The position numbers and the translations under genes are program-made. Positions 34,611 to 43,602 of a stretch of 64,000 bases of DNA are shown piece by piece. The notes below the pieces were generated by a model, which made no database searches, was not told where the DNA came from, and saw only the letters and a program-made list of their open reading frames with translations. The first letter of the stretch is position 1; each line of letters opens with the position of its first letter. The stretch is from Corynebacterium mastitidis DSM 44356 (GTDB lineage: Bacteria; Actinomycetota; Actinomycetes; Mycobacteriales; Mycobacteriaceae): the NCBI RefSeq assembly GCF_000375365.1, contig NZ_AQXB01000003.1:124001-188000 (forward strand). The letters are read 5' to 3'.

Positions 34611-35945
34611 GTGCCCTCCAAGCAAAAAGGCCTGCTAGAGCAGTTGATTAACTCCCCCCTCGCGGGCAAGGCGGGGGTGCCGCAGGGCGAGCCGCTGCGC
34701 CGCTACACCCCCGGCGAGCCGCTTCTCGACGCCCCCGTGGTCACCGGGGGTGCCCCCGGTAGCCGCTACGAGGCGGGGCTGAAGGACCTGCTCGGCGGCG
34801 ACTACCAGTACATCGGCCCCGAGGCCGACACCAAGCGCGGCGCCATCGTCTTCGACGCCACCGGCATCGCCCGCCCCGAGGACCTGCACGAGCTGTACGA
34901 CTTCCTCCAGCCCCAGATGCGCAAGCTCGCCCCCTGCGCCCGCGTGGTGGTGCTGGGCACCACCCCGGAGCTGGTGGCGGACCGCGACGAGCACATCTGC
35001 CAGCGCGCGCTGGAGGGCTTCACCCGCTCCCTGGCCAAGGAGCTGCGGCGCGGCGCCACCGCGCAGCTCGTGTACCTCGCCCCCGAGGCCCCCCTCAAGG
35101 CCGCCGAGTCCACCCTGCGCTTCCTGCTCTCCGGCAAGTCCGCCTACGTGGACGGCCAGGTCATCCGCGTGACCACCGACGCCCCCGGCACCGCCGACTG
35201 GGAGCGCCCCCTCGACGGCAAGGTGGCCGTGGTCACCGGCGCCGCGCGCGGCATCGGCGCCACCATCGCGGAGGTCCTGGCCCGCGACGGCGCCAAGGTC
35301 ATCTGCGTGGACATCCCCCAGGCGGGCGAGGGGCTCACCGAGACCGCCAACAAGGTCAAGGGCACGGCCCTGCCGCTGGACGTGACCGCCCCCGACGCCG
35401 CCGACCGCCTCCGCGAGCACGCCGCCGACCGCCACGGCGGGCCCATCGACATCATCGTGCACAACGCGGGCGTGACCAGGGACAAGCTGCTGGCCAACAT
35501 GAACGAGGGCCAGTGGAAGATGGTGCAGAACATCAACCTGGTGGCCCCCGTGCGCATCACCGAGGGCCTGCTGGCCAACGGCGGGCTTGCCGACGGCGGC
35601 CGCGTGGTGGGCGTTTCCTCCATGGCGGGCATCGCGGGCAACCGGGGCCAGACCAACTACGCCACCACCAAGGCCGGCGTGGTGGGCCTGGTGGACACCT
35701 TCTCCGAGGAGCTGGCGGAGCGCGACATCACGGTCAACGCCGTGGCCCCCGGCTTCATCGAGACCGCCATGACCGCCGCCATGCCCTTCGGCCCGCGCGA
35801 GGTGGGGCGCCGCCTGAACTCCCTGTCCCAGGCTGGCCAGACCATCGACGTCGCCGAGACCATCGCCTACCTCGCGGGCAACGCCTCCGGCGCGGTCACG
35901 GGCAACACCGTGCGCGTGTGCGGCCAGAACCTCCTGGGGGCGTAA
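34611..35945 (+). CDS. fabG4: High-molecular-weight 3-oxoacyl-ACP/CoA reductase (FabG4-like)
   Basis: This is a 444-residue double-Rossmann reductase. The N-terminal half is a degenerate flavodoxin-like domain ([19 protein letters not shown]). The C-terminal half is a true SDR with [44 protein letters not shown] and [11 protein letters not shown]. This build is the HMW FabG4 of mycobacteria, which uses NADH on 3-oxoacyl-CoA/ACP. The GTG at 34611 has TTAGGAG 8 bases before it, and its product begins [16 protein letters not shown], which aligns with the FabG4 start. The GTG at 34569 lacks a site. The htdX-like gene follows immediately, so the two encode consecutive reduction and dehydration steps. 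Confidence 0.92.
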   Translation: MPSKQKGLLEQLINSPLAGKAGVPQGEPLRRYTPGEPLLDAPVVTGGAPGSRYEAGLKDLLGGDYQYIGPEADTKRGAIVFDATGIARPEDLHELYDFLQPQMRKLAPCARVVVLGTTPELVADRDEHICQRALEGFTRSLAKELRRGATAQLVYLAPEAPLKAAESTLRFLLSGKSAYVDGQVIRVTTDAPGTADWERPLDGKVAVVTGAARGIGATIAEVLARDGAKVICVDIPQAGEGLTETANKVKGTALPLDVTAPDAADRLREHAADRHGGPIDIIVHNAGVTRDKLLANMNEGQWKMVQNINLVAPVRITEGLLANGGLADGGRVVGVSSMAGIAGNRGQTNYATTKAGVVGLVDTFSEELAERDITVNAVAPGFIETAMTAAMPFGPREVGRRLNSLSQAGQTIDVAETIAYLAGNASGAVTGNTVRVCGQNLLGA

Positions 35946-36854
35946 ATGGCACACCACGACCTTCCCGCCATCCCGGACCTGATGGCCGAATACCGCAACG
36001 CGGCGCGCGACCTCCTGCCGGTGGTAGGAACCACGCGGCGCGCTACCGGGGACCCCAGCACCTCCTACGGGGTGCGCGGGGTGACCATCGACCCCGCCCA
36101 CCTCGCCGCGTACACCCAGGCCACCGGCCTGCGGCTGGGCAACACCGTGCCGGTGACCTACCCCTACGTGCTGGCCTTCCCCCTGGCCATCAAGGTGATG
36201 GGCGCCCCGGACTTTCCCTTCAACGCCGTGGGGGCCGTGCACCTGACCAACGTGATCGAGCAGCACCGCCCCATCGCGCTCACCGACGCCCTCGATATTA
36301 AGGTGCACGCGGAGAACCTGCGCCCGCACCGCAAGGGGCTGCTCATCGACATGGTCACGGAGGTGACCGTGGGCGGCGAGCTGGCGTGGCGGCAGACCTC
36401 CGGCTTCCTGGCCAAGGGGGCCAAGCTCTCCGGCCCCGCGGCCTCCGGCGGTGCCCGGCCGGAGGACAACGGCTCCCTGTTCGGCGGCCACCCGGAGATC
36501 CCCGGCGGCACCCCCACGGCCCAGTGGCGGGTGACCCCGGCGGAGATCAAGCGGTACGCGCAGGCCTCCGGGGACAAGAACCCCATCCACGTCTCCGCGC
36601 TGGGGGCCAAGGCCTTCGGCTTCCCCACCACCATCGCCCACGGCATGTGGTCCGCCGCAGCCATGCTCTCCGGGCTGGAGGGGCGCATCGCGGACGCCGT
36701 GCGCTACAGCGTGGAGTTTGCCAAGCCCGTGGTGCTTCCCGCGCGCGTGTCCTACTACGCCCAGGCGGGCACGGGCGGCGCGTGGGACCTGCAGCTACGC
36801 AAGACCAGCAAGCCCGCCACCCTGCACGCGGTGGCCCGGCTGGAGGCGCTGTAG
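35946..36854 (+). CDS. MaoC-type 3-hydroxyacyl-CoA/ACP dehydratase (HtdX-like)
   Basis: This 302-residue double-hotdog dehydratase would remove water from 3-hydroxyacyl-CoA/ACP made by the reductase upstream. The C-terminal hotdog carries the hydratase-2 motif in YAQASGDKNPIHVS and the nearby AHGMWSAAAMLSGLE. The N-terminal hotdog is degenerate, with LTNVIEQHRPIALTDALDI. Size and neighbour match mycobacterial HtdX, adjacent to fabG4. The ATG directly follows the fabG4 stop codon, so translation is coupled. It probably serves an acyl-chain elongation or remodelling route separate from the type I fatty acid synthase; this role is inference. Confidence 0.9.
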   Translation: MAHHDLPAIPDLMAEYRNAARDLLPVVGTTRRATGDPSTSYGVRGVTIDPAHLAAYTQATGLRLGNTVPVTYPYVLAFPLAIKVMGAPDFPFNAVGAVHLTNVIEQHRPIALTDALDIKVHAENLRPHRKGLLIDMVTEVTVGGELAWRQTSGFLAKGAKLSGPAASGGARPEDNGSLFGGHPEIPGGTPTAQWRVTPAEIKRYAQASGDKNPIHVSALGAKAFGFPTTIAHGMWSAAAMLSGLEGRIADAVRYSVEFAKPVVLPARVSYYAQAGTGGAWDLQLRKTSKPATLHAVARLEAL

Positions 36855-36865
36855 GGGTTATCCAC

Positions 36866-37070
36866 GGCGCTAAGGGGTGCCATTGGGCCGGGCGGGGAGC
36901 CGCCACCGGGCCCGGTGGCACCCCTTCGGTCGTTCGAGGGGGCGCGGCCCCGAGGGGAAGGCCCGGTCGGGGCGGGGTCGAGACGCCGGCGCGCGGCGGC
37001 GCTTAAGGGTGCCACCTTAGCCCCCGATCGCGCCGACCCCGCCCCGGTGGCACCCCTAAGAGCGCGGCGC
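36866..37070. repeat. Dispersed inverted-repeat family, two units
   Basis: Unit 1 pairs GGCGCTAAGGGGTGCCA (36866-36882) with TGGCACCCCTT (36916-36926). Unit 2 pairs AAGGGTGCCACC near 37005 with GGTGGCACCCCTAAG (37046-37060). They fill the gap between the convergent htdX and emb genes. Confidence 0.85.
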
Positions 37071-37093
37071 CCCAACCCCCAAGCCCCCGACCC

Positions 37094-40000
37094 CTAGTGC
37101 TTGGTGTCGATGTTCATCTCGCCGGGGTTCCACAGCCCGGACCGGGTGACCTCGCGGTGGGTGATCTCGGCGGTGTCGGGGGCCCGGCCGTCGGCGTTGG
37201 TGCGCGGCTCGTAGATCTCGATGGAGCCCCAGTCGCGGCCCCAGTCGTCGCGCAGGTAGCTGGGCAGCTCGTAGGACTCGTTGACGGCCTCCACGGTGCC
37301 CATCGGGCCGCCGCCGGTGTAGTTCTGCACCGGCGTCAGGGTGGACTTGCCGGGGTAGTCCGGGGAGATGCGGTAGGAGGGGATCTCCGTCACGCCCGCG
37401 TAGTGGTCGAAGGTGCGCTGGCAGGGGAACTGCAGCGGCACGGGCCAGTCCAGCAGGCCGGGGCGCTCGGAGCCGATGACGCTCTCGATGCTGTCCAGGG
37501 TGGGCACGCGCGGCGGGGTGATGCCCAGCCACTCGTCCTCGTCGAGGTTGACGTCCTCGGCCACGATGCGCACCACGGTGGCGCCCTCGGGGAGGTCGGC
37601 CAGCGGGTAGCGCAGGTTGCGCCAGTTGGGGGTGGGGCCGGCGTCGTGCATCTCCACGGCGCCGGTGTCCGTGACGGAGCCGTCCGCCTGGCGCGTGCCG
37701 TACTCCAGAACCAGGTTCTGGCCGTCCTGCTCCACGCCGTTGATGTCGTGGTGCTTGATCTTGCCAAAGGCGGAGACCACCACCAGCGGCGCCTCCTCGG
37801 TCCGTTCGGCGGGCAGCTCGTACCAGGCGGTGGTGACCTTGGCCGGGCGCTGGTTGTCCTCCTGGTAGGAGCCGAGCACCGGGACCACCTCGTAGTCGAG
37901 GTCGAAGGGCAGCTCGTGGGTGGAGCCGTTCACGCCGCGCTGGTTGGTGGAGCGGGAGCCGCCGGAGTTGCCGTTGTCCTGCCCGGAGTCGGAGCTGCCC
38001 TGGGCGTTATCGGACTCCACCTGGTCCGCGATCGCGGAGCCCGGCCCGCGGGAATCGGAGGACTCGTCCTCCACGCTGCCCGGCAGGTTGTTCGGGCCGA
38101 AGCCTCGGTTCTCCCCGGCCTCCAGGGACTCCCCCAGGGGGATGCCGTCGGTGGGGGTGAGGAAGGAGTCGTTCGTGTTGGTCTCGACCAGCGCATCCGA
38201 GGCCAGGCCGCAGCTATTGCCGCCCAGGTTGCGCAGGTTGCCCGCGCCCACCGTGTAGGCCGGGTACTGGCTGGCGAAGGCCTTGCCGAAGCTCAGCAGG
38301 GAGAACGCCACCACCACGGCGCTGAGCACGGCGATCGGCGCGGAGGCCAGGCCCGCCCAGCGCGAGGAGGCGTTGCGACGCCGCCGCTGGGCCAGCATCT
38401 CGTCCACGGTGCCCAGCGCCTCGGCGCGGGCGCGGCGCATGTCCCCGAGGAAGGAGAGCACCACGCCCACCACCAGGATGGCGATGGCGGCGTACAGGAC
38501 CACGGAGGAGGCCTCGATCGCGTGGAGCTGCACCGGCTTATCCCACCACGGGACGCGGAAGCTGGACACGTACCACCAGCCGTTGTTGCCCGCCAGCGCC
38601 AGCGCGAAGAGCAGGAGGAACCCGCCGATGGTCATGGCGCGGGCGCGCGCCGAGCGCACCACCATCGCGCTGAGCGCCACCGAGGCCACGGCGGCCAGCG
38701 CCGCGGCGGTGCCCGCGTTGGCGCCGAAGTGGTGCGTCCACTTGGTGGGCGTGAACATGAGGAAGAAGAACGTCCCCACCACGATGATCACCAGCCGCAC
38801 GGTGGGGCCGGACGCCGCGCCCGCGATCTTCTTGTTGCGCAGCAGCGTGATGGCCACGATCGCCAGCGAGGCGAGGAACATGAACATGGGGAAGCGGCGG
38901 GTAAACGAGCCGTCCACCGAGGAGGTGGACAGCAGCGACTGGTAGCGCGCGAACTCCTCGTGCCACGGCAGGGCGGGGCCGATCTCCGAGCGCACCCGGG
39001 TGGCCTCCAGCACGGCGGCCAGGGTCTGGTCCCCGAACATCCCCACCAGCACGGCGGTGCCCGTGGCGAGCACCGGGGCGAGCATCGCCAGGGCGGCCAC
39101 GACGTTGGCCCCCGCCGTGGCGCGCTCCTCGCCGCCGAGCAGCGGCAGGCGCGCGTACAGGATGCGCAGCAGGGGGGACAGGGCGGCGAACAGCGCCGCC
39201 ACCGCCATGAGGCCCGTGGGCCCGGTGGCCAGGGAGAGCGCCGCGAGCAGCACGCCCATCGCGCCGGGGAACAGGCGCCTGGTCTCGATGGCGCGCTCGA
39301 AGGCGGCCCAGGCGAGGACGGACCCCATGGCGATGATGGGCTCCGGGCGGGTGCCGTTGTTGTAGGGCAGCCAGAACGCCAGCAGCACCAGGGCGGCGGT
39401 CCACTGGGCCAGGCGGCGCTGGCCCACCCGCCCGCCGAGCCGGGGCAGCAGGTAGCGCGAGAGCACGAACCAGATGATCAGCCCGGAGAGCAGGGCGGGC
39501 AGCCGCATCCACGTCGAGGCCGTGGTGACCTTCGCCATGAGGGTGAGCAGGTCGTAGTAGGGCCAGCCGAAGGGGGCCTCCGGCACGCCGAACCAGCGGT
39601 AGTAGTTCGCCATGTAGCCGGAGTGCTCGGCCAGGCGCGCCATGGAGAGGATGTAGCCGTCGTCGGCGGTGTTGGCGCCGAAGAAGTGCCAGGCCACCAG
39701 GACGGAGCCCACGAGGGCGTCCAGGGCGCGGGGGCGCCACCACCGGGGCGGCAGCATCGCGGCGGGGCGGGCGCCGTCCAGGCGATCCAGGCGGCGCAGG
39801 CACCACAGGGAGACCAGCATCATGGCCACGCCGACCCACCCGGCGGCCTGCTTGAGCAGCGTGGGCGAGGAGGTAAAGCGGGAGTTGATCTCCACGTGGG
39901 CGCTTAAGCCGGCGTCGATGAGCCCCCGCGCGGCGTCGTCGTTGAGCTCCGTGTACAGGCCGGTGACCTGGGGGCGGACGTCCTCCTTGGATGTGGAATC

Positions 40001-40504
40001 CGCGGTGGCGGAGTAGTCGGTGCCCTCCACCCAGGCCCTGGTCTCCTCCTCGGTGGAGCTTAGGGAGAGCACGGCCTGGTCCGGCAGCGCGCGGGCCTGA
40101 TCGGCGCTCAGCTCGAAGAAGGCCTCGCCGCGCACCGAGACGTCGATGGCGCCGTCGAAGGAGCGCACGAACAGCCCGCGGTGGGCGGCGTCCGTGGAGT
40201 CGCCCGGCAGGGTTCCCAGCAGCAGGGACTGGCCCTCGCGCAGGTTCCCCGCCGCCGAGAGCGGGATCTGCGCCTCCATGCTCTGCGGCGTGTAGGAGAT
40301 CAGGGGCGCGTTGACGGAGTTGACGCTGCCGTTCTGCGGCCACTGGAGGCTGGACTGCACCTGGTGCACCGGCAGCAGCGGGGTGGCCAGGAAGAGCAGG
40401 AAGCCGAGCAGGCCGGTGACGATGGCCAGATACTTCAGCCAGCCCGGGGCCTGCTGCGCGGGAGCGTGTGGTGGTGCGGGGGACGCTTCGGAGGTAACAG
40501 ACAC
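37094..40504 (-). CDS. emb: Arabinosyltransferase Emb (EmbC-like)
   Basis: This 1136-residue GT-C glycosyltransferase adds alpha-1,5-linked arabinofuranose from decaprenyl-phospho-arabinose to the growing arabinan of arabinogalactan. Such proteins are ethambutol targets in mycobacteria. After the first helix comes an extracytoplasmic domain (about residues 45-210), then a set of 13 or so helices with the family motif TADDGYILSMAR near residue 280. A large C-terminal carbohydrate-binding-type domain follows from about residue 750. Within it, a roughly 60-residue Ser/Gly/Asn/Asp-rich insert (SSDSGQDNGNSGGS) looks disordered. A single emb gene is the corynebacterial situation. It is 6 bases after aftA on the same strand. 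Confidence 0.95.
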   Translation of the reverse strand: MSVTSEASPAPPHAPAQQAPGWLKYLAIVTGLLGFLLFLATPLLPVHQVQSSLQWPQNGSVNSVNAPLISYTPQSMEAQIPLSAAGNLREGQSLLLGTLPGDSTDAAHRGLFVRSFDGAIDVSVRGEAFFELSADQARALPDQAVLSLSSTEEETRAWVEGTDYSATADSTSKEDVRPQVTGLYTELNDDAARGLIDAGLSAHVEINSRFTSSPTLLKQAAGWVGVAMMLVSLWCLRRLDRLDGARPAAMLPPRWWRPRALDALVGSVLVAWHFFGANTADDGYILSMARLAEHSGYMANYYRWFGVPEAPFGWPYYDLLTLMAKVTTASTWMRLPALLSGLIIWFVLSRYLLPRLGGRVGQRRLAQWTAALVLLAFWLPYNNGTRPEPIIAMGSVLAWAAFERAIETRRLFPGAMGVLLAALSLATGPTGLMAVAALFAALSPLLRILYARLPLLGGEERATAGANVVAALAMLAPVLATGTAVLVGMFGDQTLAAVLEATRVRSEIGPALPWHEEFARYQSLLSTSSVDGSFTRRFPMFMFLASLAIVAITLLRNKKIAGAASGPTVRLVIIVVGTFFFLMFTPTKWTHHFGANAGTAAALAAVASVALSAMVVRSARARAMTIGGFLLLFALALAGNNGWWYVSSFRVPWWDKPVQLHAIEASSVVLYAAIAILVVGVVLSFLGDMRRARAEALGTVDEMLAQRRRRNASSRWAGLASAPIAVLSAVVVAFSLLSFGKAFASQYPAYTVGAGNLRNLGGNSCGLASDALVETNTNDSFLTPTDGIPLGESLEAGENRGFGPNNLPGSVEDESSDSRGPGSAIADQVESDNAQGSSDSGQDNGNSGGSRSTNQRGVNGSTHELPFDLDYEVVPVLGSYQEDNQRPAKVTTAWYELPAERTEEAPLVVVSAFGKIKHHDINGVEQDGQNLVLEYGTRQADGSVTDTGAVEMHDAGPTPNWRNLRYPLADLPEGATVVRIVAEDVNLDEDEWLGITPPRVPTLDSIESVIGSERPGLLDWPVPLQFPCQRTFDHYAGVTEIPSYRISPDYPGKSTLTPVQNYTGGGPMGTVEAVNESYELPSYLRDDWGRDWGSIEIYEPRTNADGRAPDTAEITHREVTRSGLWNPGEMNIDTKH

Positions 40505-40510
40505 AGGCCG

Positions 40511-42496
40511 TTAGTCTACGGCACCGGCCCGATCCCCCTCCGGCGAGACTCGCGTGACCACCACGAACGGCCCGATCTGCGCGGCCGCCCAGCGGTCCGG
40601 GTCCGCGAAGGCGTCCGGGTTGAAGAACACGCCCCGGTACCGCACGTTGGGGTGGTTCGGGTAGATGTCCTCCGCCAGGTGGAGCTTGAACCCGGTCTTG
40701 GTGTCCGTGGCGGCGTCGCGCTCGGCCTCCAGGTCCCCGCGGAAGAGGAAGACGTCGGGCGCGCGCCAGGGCTTCTCGTGCAGCGCGGCGTCGAAGGCCT
40801 CCGGGGTGGCGAGGTCGTCCCAGGAGCGCAGCGCCCACTGCTCGATGGCGGCGTTGCGGCGGTCGAACTCCCCCAGGGGGTTGGCGTAATGGCTGGTAAA
40901 GGCCTGGAAGCCGTAGTAGGGGTGGAAGCTCATGAAGCGCGTCTCATCCGCCAGCACCACCGTATCGGCGGGGTCGTGGCCGTGGCTTTGGATCTCCCGG
41001 TCGATCTCCGCGTAGTACTGCGTGGCGTTGGGCGCAAAGCGATCCGCGCGCTCCCCGTACCCGTCCGTGTCAGAGTAGGCGTAGTCCAGGTTCTCCTGGT
41101 GATGGGTGGGAATGTTCTGCGCGTACCGCACCCCGGCAAAGCACAACACCACCACCAGCGCCACCGTGATGCCGCGCTGCGTGGCCCGCCAGGTGCCCGC
41201 CCCCAGCCGCTGCGCGTAGAGCGTGGGGTAGAACGTGCTGATCCCCCGGCGGCGCATCCAGGCCAAGCCCATCACGCCCGCCGTGGCCAGTTGCAGGGCC
41301 ACCAGCATCTCCACGCGGAAGCCCAGCAGCGTCACCCCCACCAGGGTGAGCACCATCGAGGCCAGGCACCAGGAGTACTGGCACAGCAGCACCAGCAGCA
41401 GCGCCCCCTCCTCGGCCCGGCGCCAGCGGGTGAGCAGATACACCAGGCCCACCATGCACAGCACCCCCACGATGGAGGCCGCGAGGAAGGGCATGGGGAA
41501 CTCCGCGCCCTCGCCCGGCAGGTAGTGCATGGCGGTGGCCCCGGAGCGCTCCCGGCGGTGCAGCGTGGCCCACAGGTAGGGGCCCCAGGTCACCAGGGCG
41601 AGACACACCGCGCCGGTGCCCACCGCCGCCAGGCGCGCCACCGGCCGCCAGGAGCGCCGGGCCGCCGCCAGCGCCAGGGCCAGCACCACCACCGAGCCCG
41701 CCGCGATGGCCGTGAACAGGGTGTACATGGTGGCGGACACGCCCAGGAACACCGACACCCCCGCCGCCGCGAACCAGGAGCCCGCCAGCGCCCTGCGCGC
41801 GATCACGGACATCGCGGGCACGCCGAGCGCCACGATCACCGCGTACGGCTCCTGCGGTCCCAGTTGCAGCATGAGGCACGTGCTCACCAGGGCGATGCCC
41901 GTGGCCGCGGGCAGCGAGCCGAGCAGGCGCTGCCACACCGGCACCAGCAGGCACGCCGCCGCCGAGATGGACACCAGCGCCCACGGCTGGTACACCTCCC
42001 AGCCCGGCATGCCCAGCGCGTTGGCCAGGCGGCCGCCCAGCCAGAACCACGTGGGCGGGTAGTAGGTGGGCATGTCGATGTAGTTCATGTCCGACAGCGA
42101 GGCGGTCTGCGCCATCCGGCCCAGGAACTGCGTGCGGAAGGCCTGATCCACCTGAAGCCCGTCGATGTACAGGCGGGTGGCCGCCAGCGGCATGCCCGTG
42201 GTGGTAAACACTAGGGCGGCGGGCGCGAGGTACCCGGCGGCGTGGGTGAGCACCGCGTGCCACCGGGGTATCGCGCCGCCGCGCATCCACCAGGCCATCA
42301 GCGCCCCCACCACCACGATCACGGCGGCGCTGCCCGCCGTGGCGAGCGCGCGCGTGACCATCGAGGTGCTAAACGCGGGCAGGGACACCTGCTTGGCCAG
42401 GAACCAGAGCAGCAGCGTCAGCGCGGCCCCCGCCGCGGGGGCCAGCGCCATCGCGGCGAGGGTGCCGCGCCGCCCCAAACGGTCTGTAGAACTCAT
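40511..42496 (-). CDS. aftA: Galactan 5-O-arabinofuranosyltransferase AftA
   Basis: AftA primes arabinan synthesis by adding the first arabinose from decaprenyl-phospho-arabinose to galactan. The 661-residue protein has an N-terminal GT-C membrane region of about 11 helices. The first outer loop carries the acidic/polar segment YIDGLQVDQAFRTQFLGRM, with NYIDMPTYYPPTWFWLGGR next, both characteristic of AftA. The periplasmic C-terminal domain (about residues 460-661) contains DETRFMSFHPYYGFQAFT. I chose the ATG at 42496, and upstream in-frame sequence falls in repeat DNA. It is followed 6 bases later by emb, its functional successor. A terminator upstream separates it from dprE2, so it must have its own promoter. 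Confidence 0.95.
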   Translation of the reverse strand: MSSTDRLGRRGTLAAMALAPAAGAALTLLLWFLAKQVSLPAFSTSMVTRALATAGSAAVIVVVGALMAWWMRGGAIPRWHAVLTHAAGYLAPAALVFTTTGMPLAATRLYIDGLQVDQAFRTQFLGRMAQTASLSDMNYIDMPTYYPPTWFWLGGRLANALGMPGWEVYQPWALVSISAAACLLVPVWQRLLGSLPAATGIALVSTCLMLQLGPQEPYAVIVALGVPAMSVIARRALAGSWFAAAGVSVFLGVSATMYTLFTAIAAGSVVVLALALAAARRSWRPVARLAAVGTGAVCLALVTWGPYLWATLHRRERSGATAMHYLPGEGAEFPMPFLAASIVGVLCMVGLVYLLTRWRRAEEGALLLVLLCQYSWCLASMVLTLVGVTLLGFRVEMLVALQLATAGVMGLAWMRRRGISTFYPTLYAQRLGAGTWRATQRGITVALVVVLCFAGVRYAQNIPTHHQENLDYAYSDTDGYGERADRFAPNATQYYAEIDREIQSHGHDPADTVVLADETRFMSFHPYYGFQAFTSHYANPLGEFDRRNAAIEQWALRSWDDLATPEAFDAALHEKPWRAPDVFLFRGDLEAERDAATDTKTGFKLHLAEDIYPNHPNVRYRGVFFNPDAFADPDRWAAAQIGPFVVVTRVSPEGDRAGAVD

Positions 42497-42574
42497 GGGC
42501 ACAGTCTCCCACACGCGCCCCGCCCCGCGCGGCGCGCCGGGCGGGGGAGCGGTGTGTGCTTGCCCTCTCGCGCC

Positions 42575-42765
42575 GGGCCTCAAGGGGTGCCACCTCGGCC
42601 CCGGGTGGGGCCCGCGCCCCGGAGGCGGCACCCCGTGGGGTGGAGCGGGGGTCGCCGCCCCGCCGCTCGACGCCGCCCCTCCCGCGGGGCCCGCGCCCGG
42701 CCCAAGGGGTGCCGGTGGGGGCGTGGTGGGCCGCCCGGCGGGGCCGGTGGCACCCCAACGGCCCC
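42575..42765. repeat. Dispersed inverted-repeat family, two units in the aftA-dprE2 gap
   Basis: The 334-base gap 42497-42830 holds unit 1, AAGGGGTGCCACC (42582-42594) with GGCGGCACCCCGTGG near 42625, and unit 2, AAGGGGTGCCGGTGG from 42714 with GGTGGCACCCCAACG near 42747. Then comes a terminator. The rest up to aftA is presumably its promoter, though no clear -10 is seen. Confidence 0.8.
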
Positions 42766-42778
42766 GCGTCCGGGGCGC

Positions 42779-42809
42779 AAAAAAGCGGCGTCCCGCCGGG
42801 GGACGCCGC
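42779..42809 (-). terminator. Rho-independent terminator of dprE1-dprE2
   Basis: On the minus strand, GCGGCGTCCC pairs with GGGACGCCGC across a short loop and is followed by six T. It lies 22 bases after the dprE2 stop codon, and separates dprE1-dprE2 from aftA-emb. Confidence 0.9.
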
Positions 42810-42830
42810 CTGGGGTGGTGCCGCCGCGCC

Positions 42831-43592
42831 TTAGAAGGGCAGGAGGCGGAAGATCTGGCGGGGGATGAAGGCGAAGGCCGCCGTCACCCACCGGAAGGCC
42901 GGGTGGACAAAGATGATGTCCTTGCCGTCCGCCACGGCGGCCACGGTGTCCTTGGCCACGCGCTCGGCGGACACGGTCAGCGGCGCCTCCTTGACGCCCG
43001 CGGACATCTTGGTGCGCACCTGGCCGGGGCGCACGGTGAGGACCTTCACGCCCGAGCCGCGCAGGGCCTCCCCGAGCTGGGTATAAAAGCCGTCGAGGCC
43101 CGCCTTGGCCGCGCCGTAGACAAAGTTGGAGCGGCGCACCCGCACGCCGGCCACGGAGGAGAGCGCCACGATGCTGCCGTGGCCCTGCTTCTTCATCGCC
43201 TGGCCCAGGAGCACGCCCACGGAGACGGGGCCGGTGTAGTTCACCTGCGCGGAGGCCACGGCCTTGGCCTGGTCCTGCCACAGCTCCTCCTGGTCGCCCA
43301 GGGTGCCAAAGGCCACGATGGCCACGTCCACGTCGCCGTGGGAGAAGGCCCGGGCGATGACCTCGGGGTGGGTATCAAAGGCGGTGGCGTCGAAGTCCAG
43401 CACCTCCACCTCCGTGGCGCCGGCCTGGGTGAGCTGGGCCGCGGCGGCGTCGATACGCGGGCTGTCGGCGCGGGCGGCCAGGGTGACGCGGGCGGGGCCG
43501 CGCTGGAGGAACTCGGCGGCGATGGCCAGGCCGATCTCCGAGGTTCCGCCGAGGACGAGGATGTTTTGGGCTTGGCCCACTGCGTTCAACAT
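42831..43592 (-). CDS. dprE2: Decaprenylphosphoryl-2-keto-ribose reductase DprE2
   Basis: DprE2 is an SDR that reduces decaprenylphosphoryl-2-keto-ribose to decaprenylphosphoryl-arabinose, completing the epimerisation begun by DprE1. The 253-residue protein shows [14 protein letters not shown] as the NAD-binding loop, [10 protein letters not shown], the catalytic Ser in [15 protein letters not shown] with Y and K in [21 protein letters not shown], and the family C-terminus with [21 protein letters not shown], a membrane-associated tail. It starts 10 bases after the dprE1 stop codon and shares its transcript. The coupling and gene order match other Mycobacteriales. Confidence 0.95.
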   Translation of the reverse strand: MLNAVGQAQNILVLGGTSEIGLAIAAEFLQRGPARVTLAARADSPRIDAAAAQLTQAGATEVEVLDFDATAFDTHPEVIARAFSHGDVDVAIVAFGTLGDQEELWQDQAKAVASAQVNYTGPVSVGVLLGQAMKKQGHGSIVALSSVAGVRVRRSNFVYGAAKAGLDGFYTQLGEALRGSGVKVLTVRPGQVRTKMSAGVKEAPLTVSAERVAKDTVAAVADGKDIIFVHPAFRWVTAAFAFIPRQIFRLLPF

Positions 43593-43602
43593 GGTGTGCT
43601 CC

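Noticed and set aside
42497-42631. 45-residue N-terminal extension of AftA
   Set aside because: The extension translates repeat DNA, and AftA starts at the ATG at 42496 just before the first helix.
42575-42765. Repeat units as simple rho-independent terminators
   Set aside because: They lack a T run on either strand, and at 42779 a canonical terminator is found separately next to the unit.
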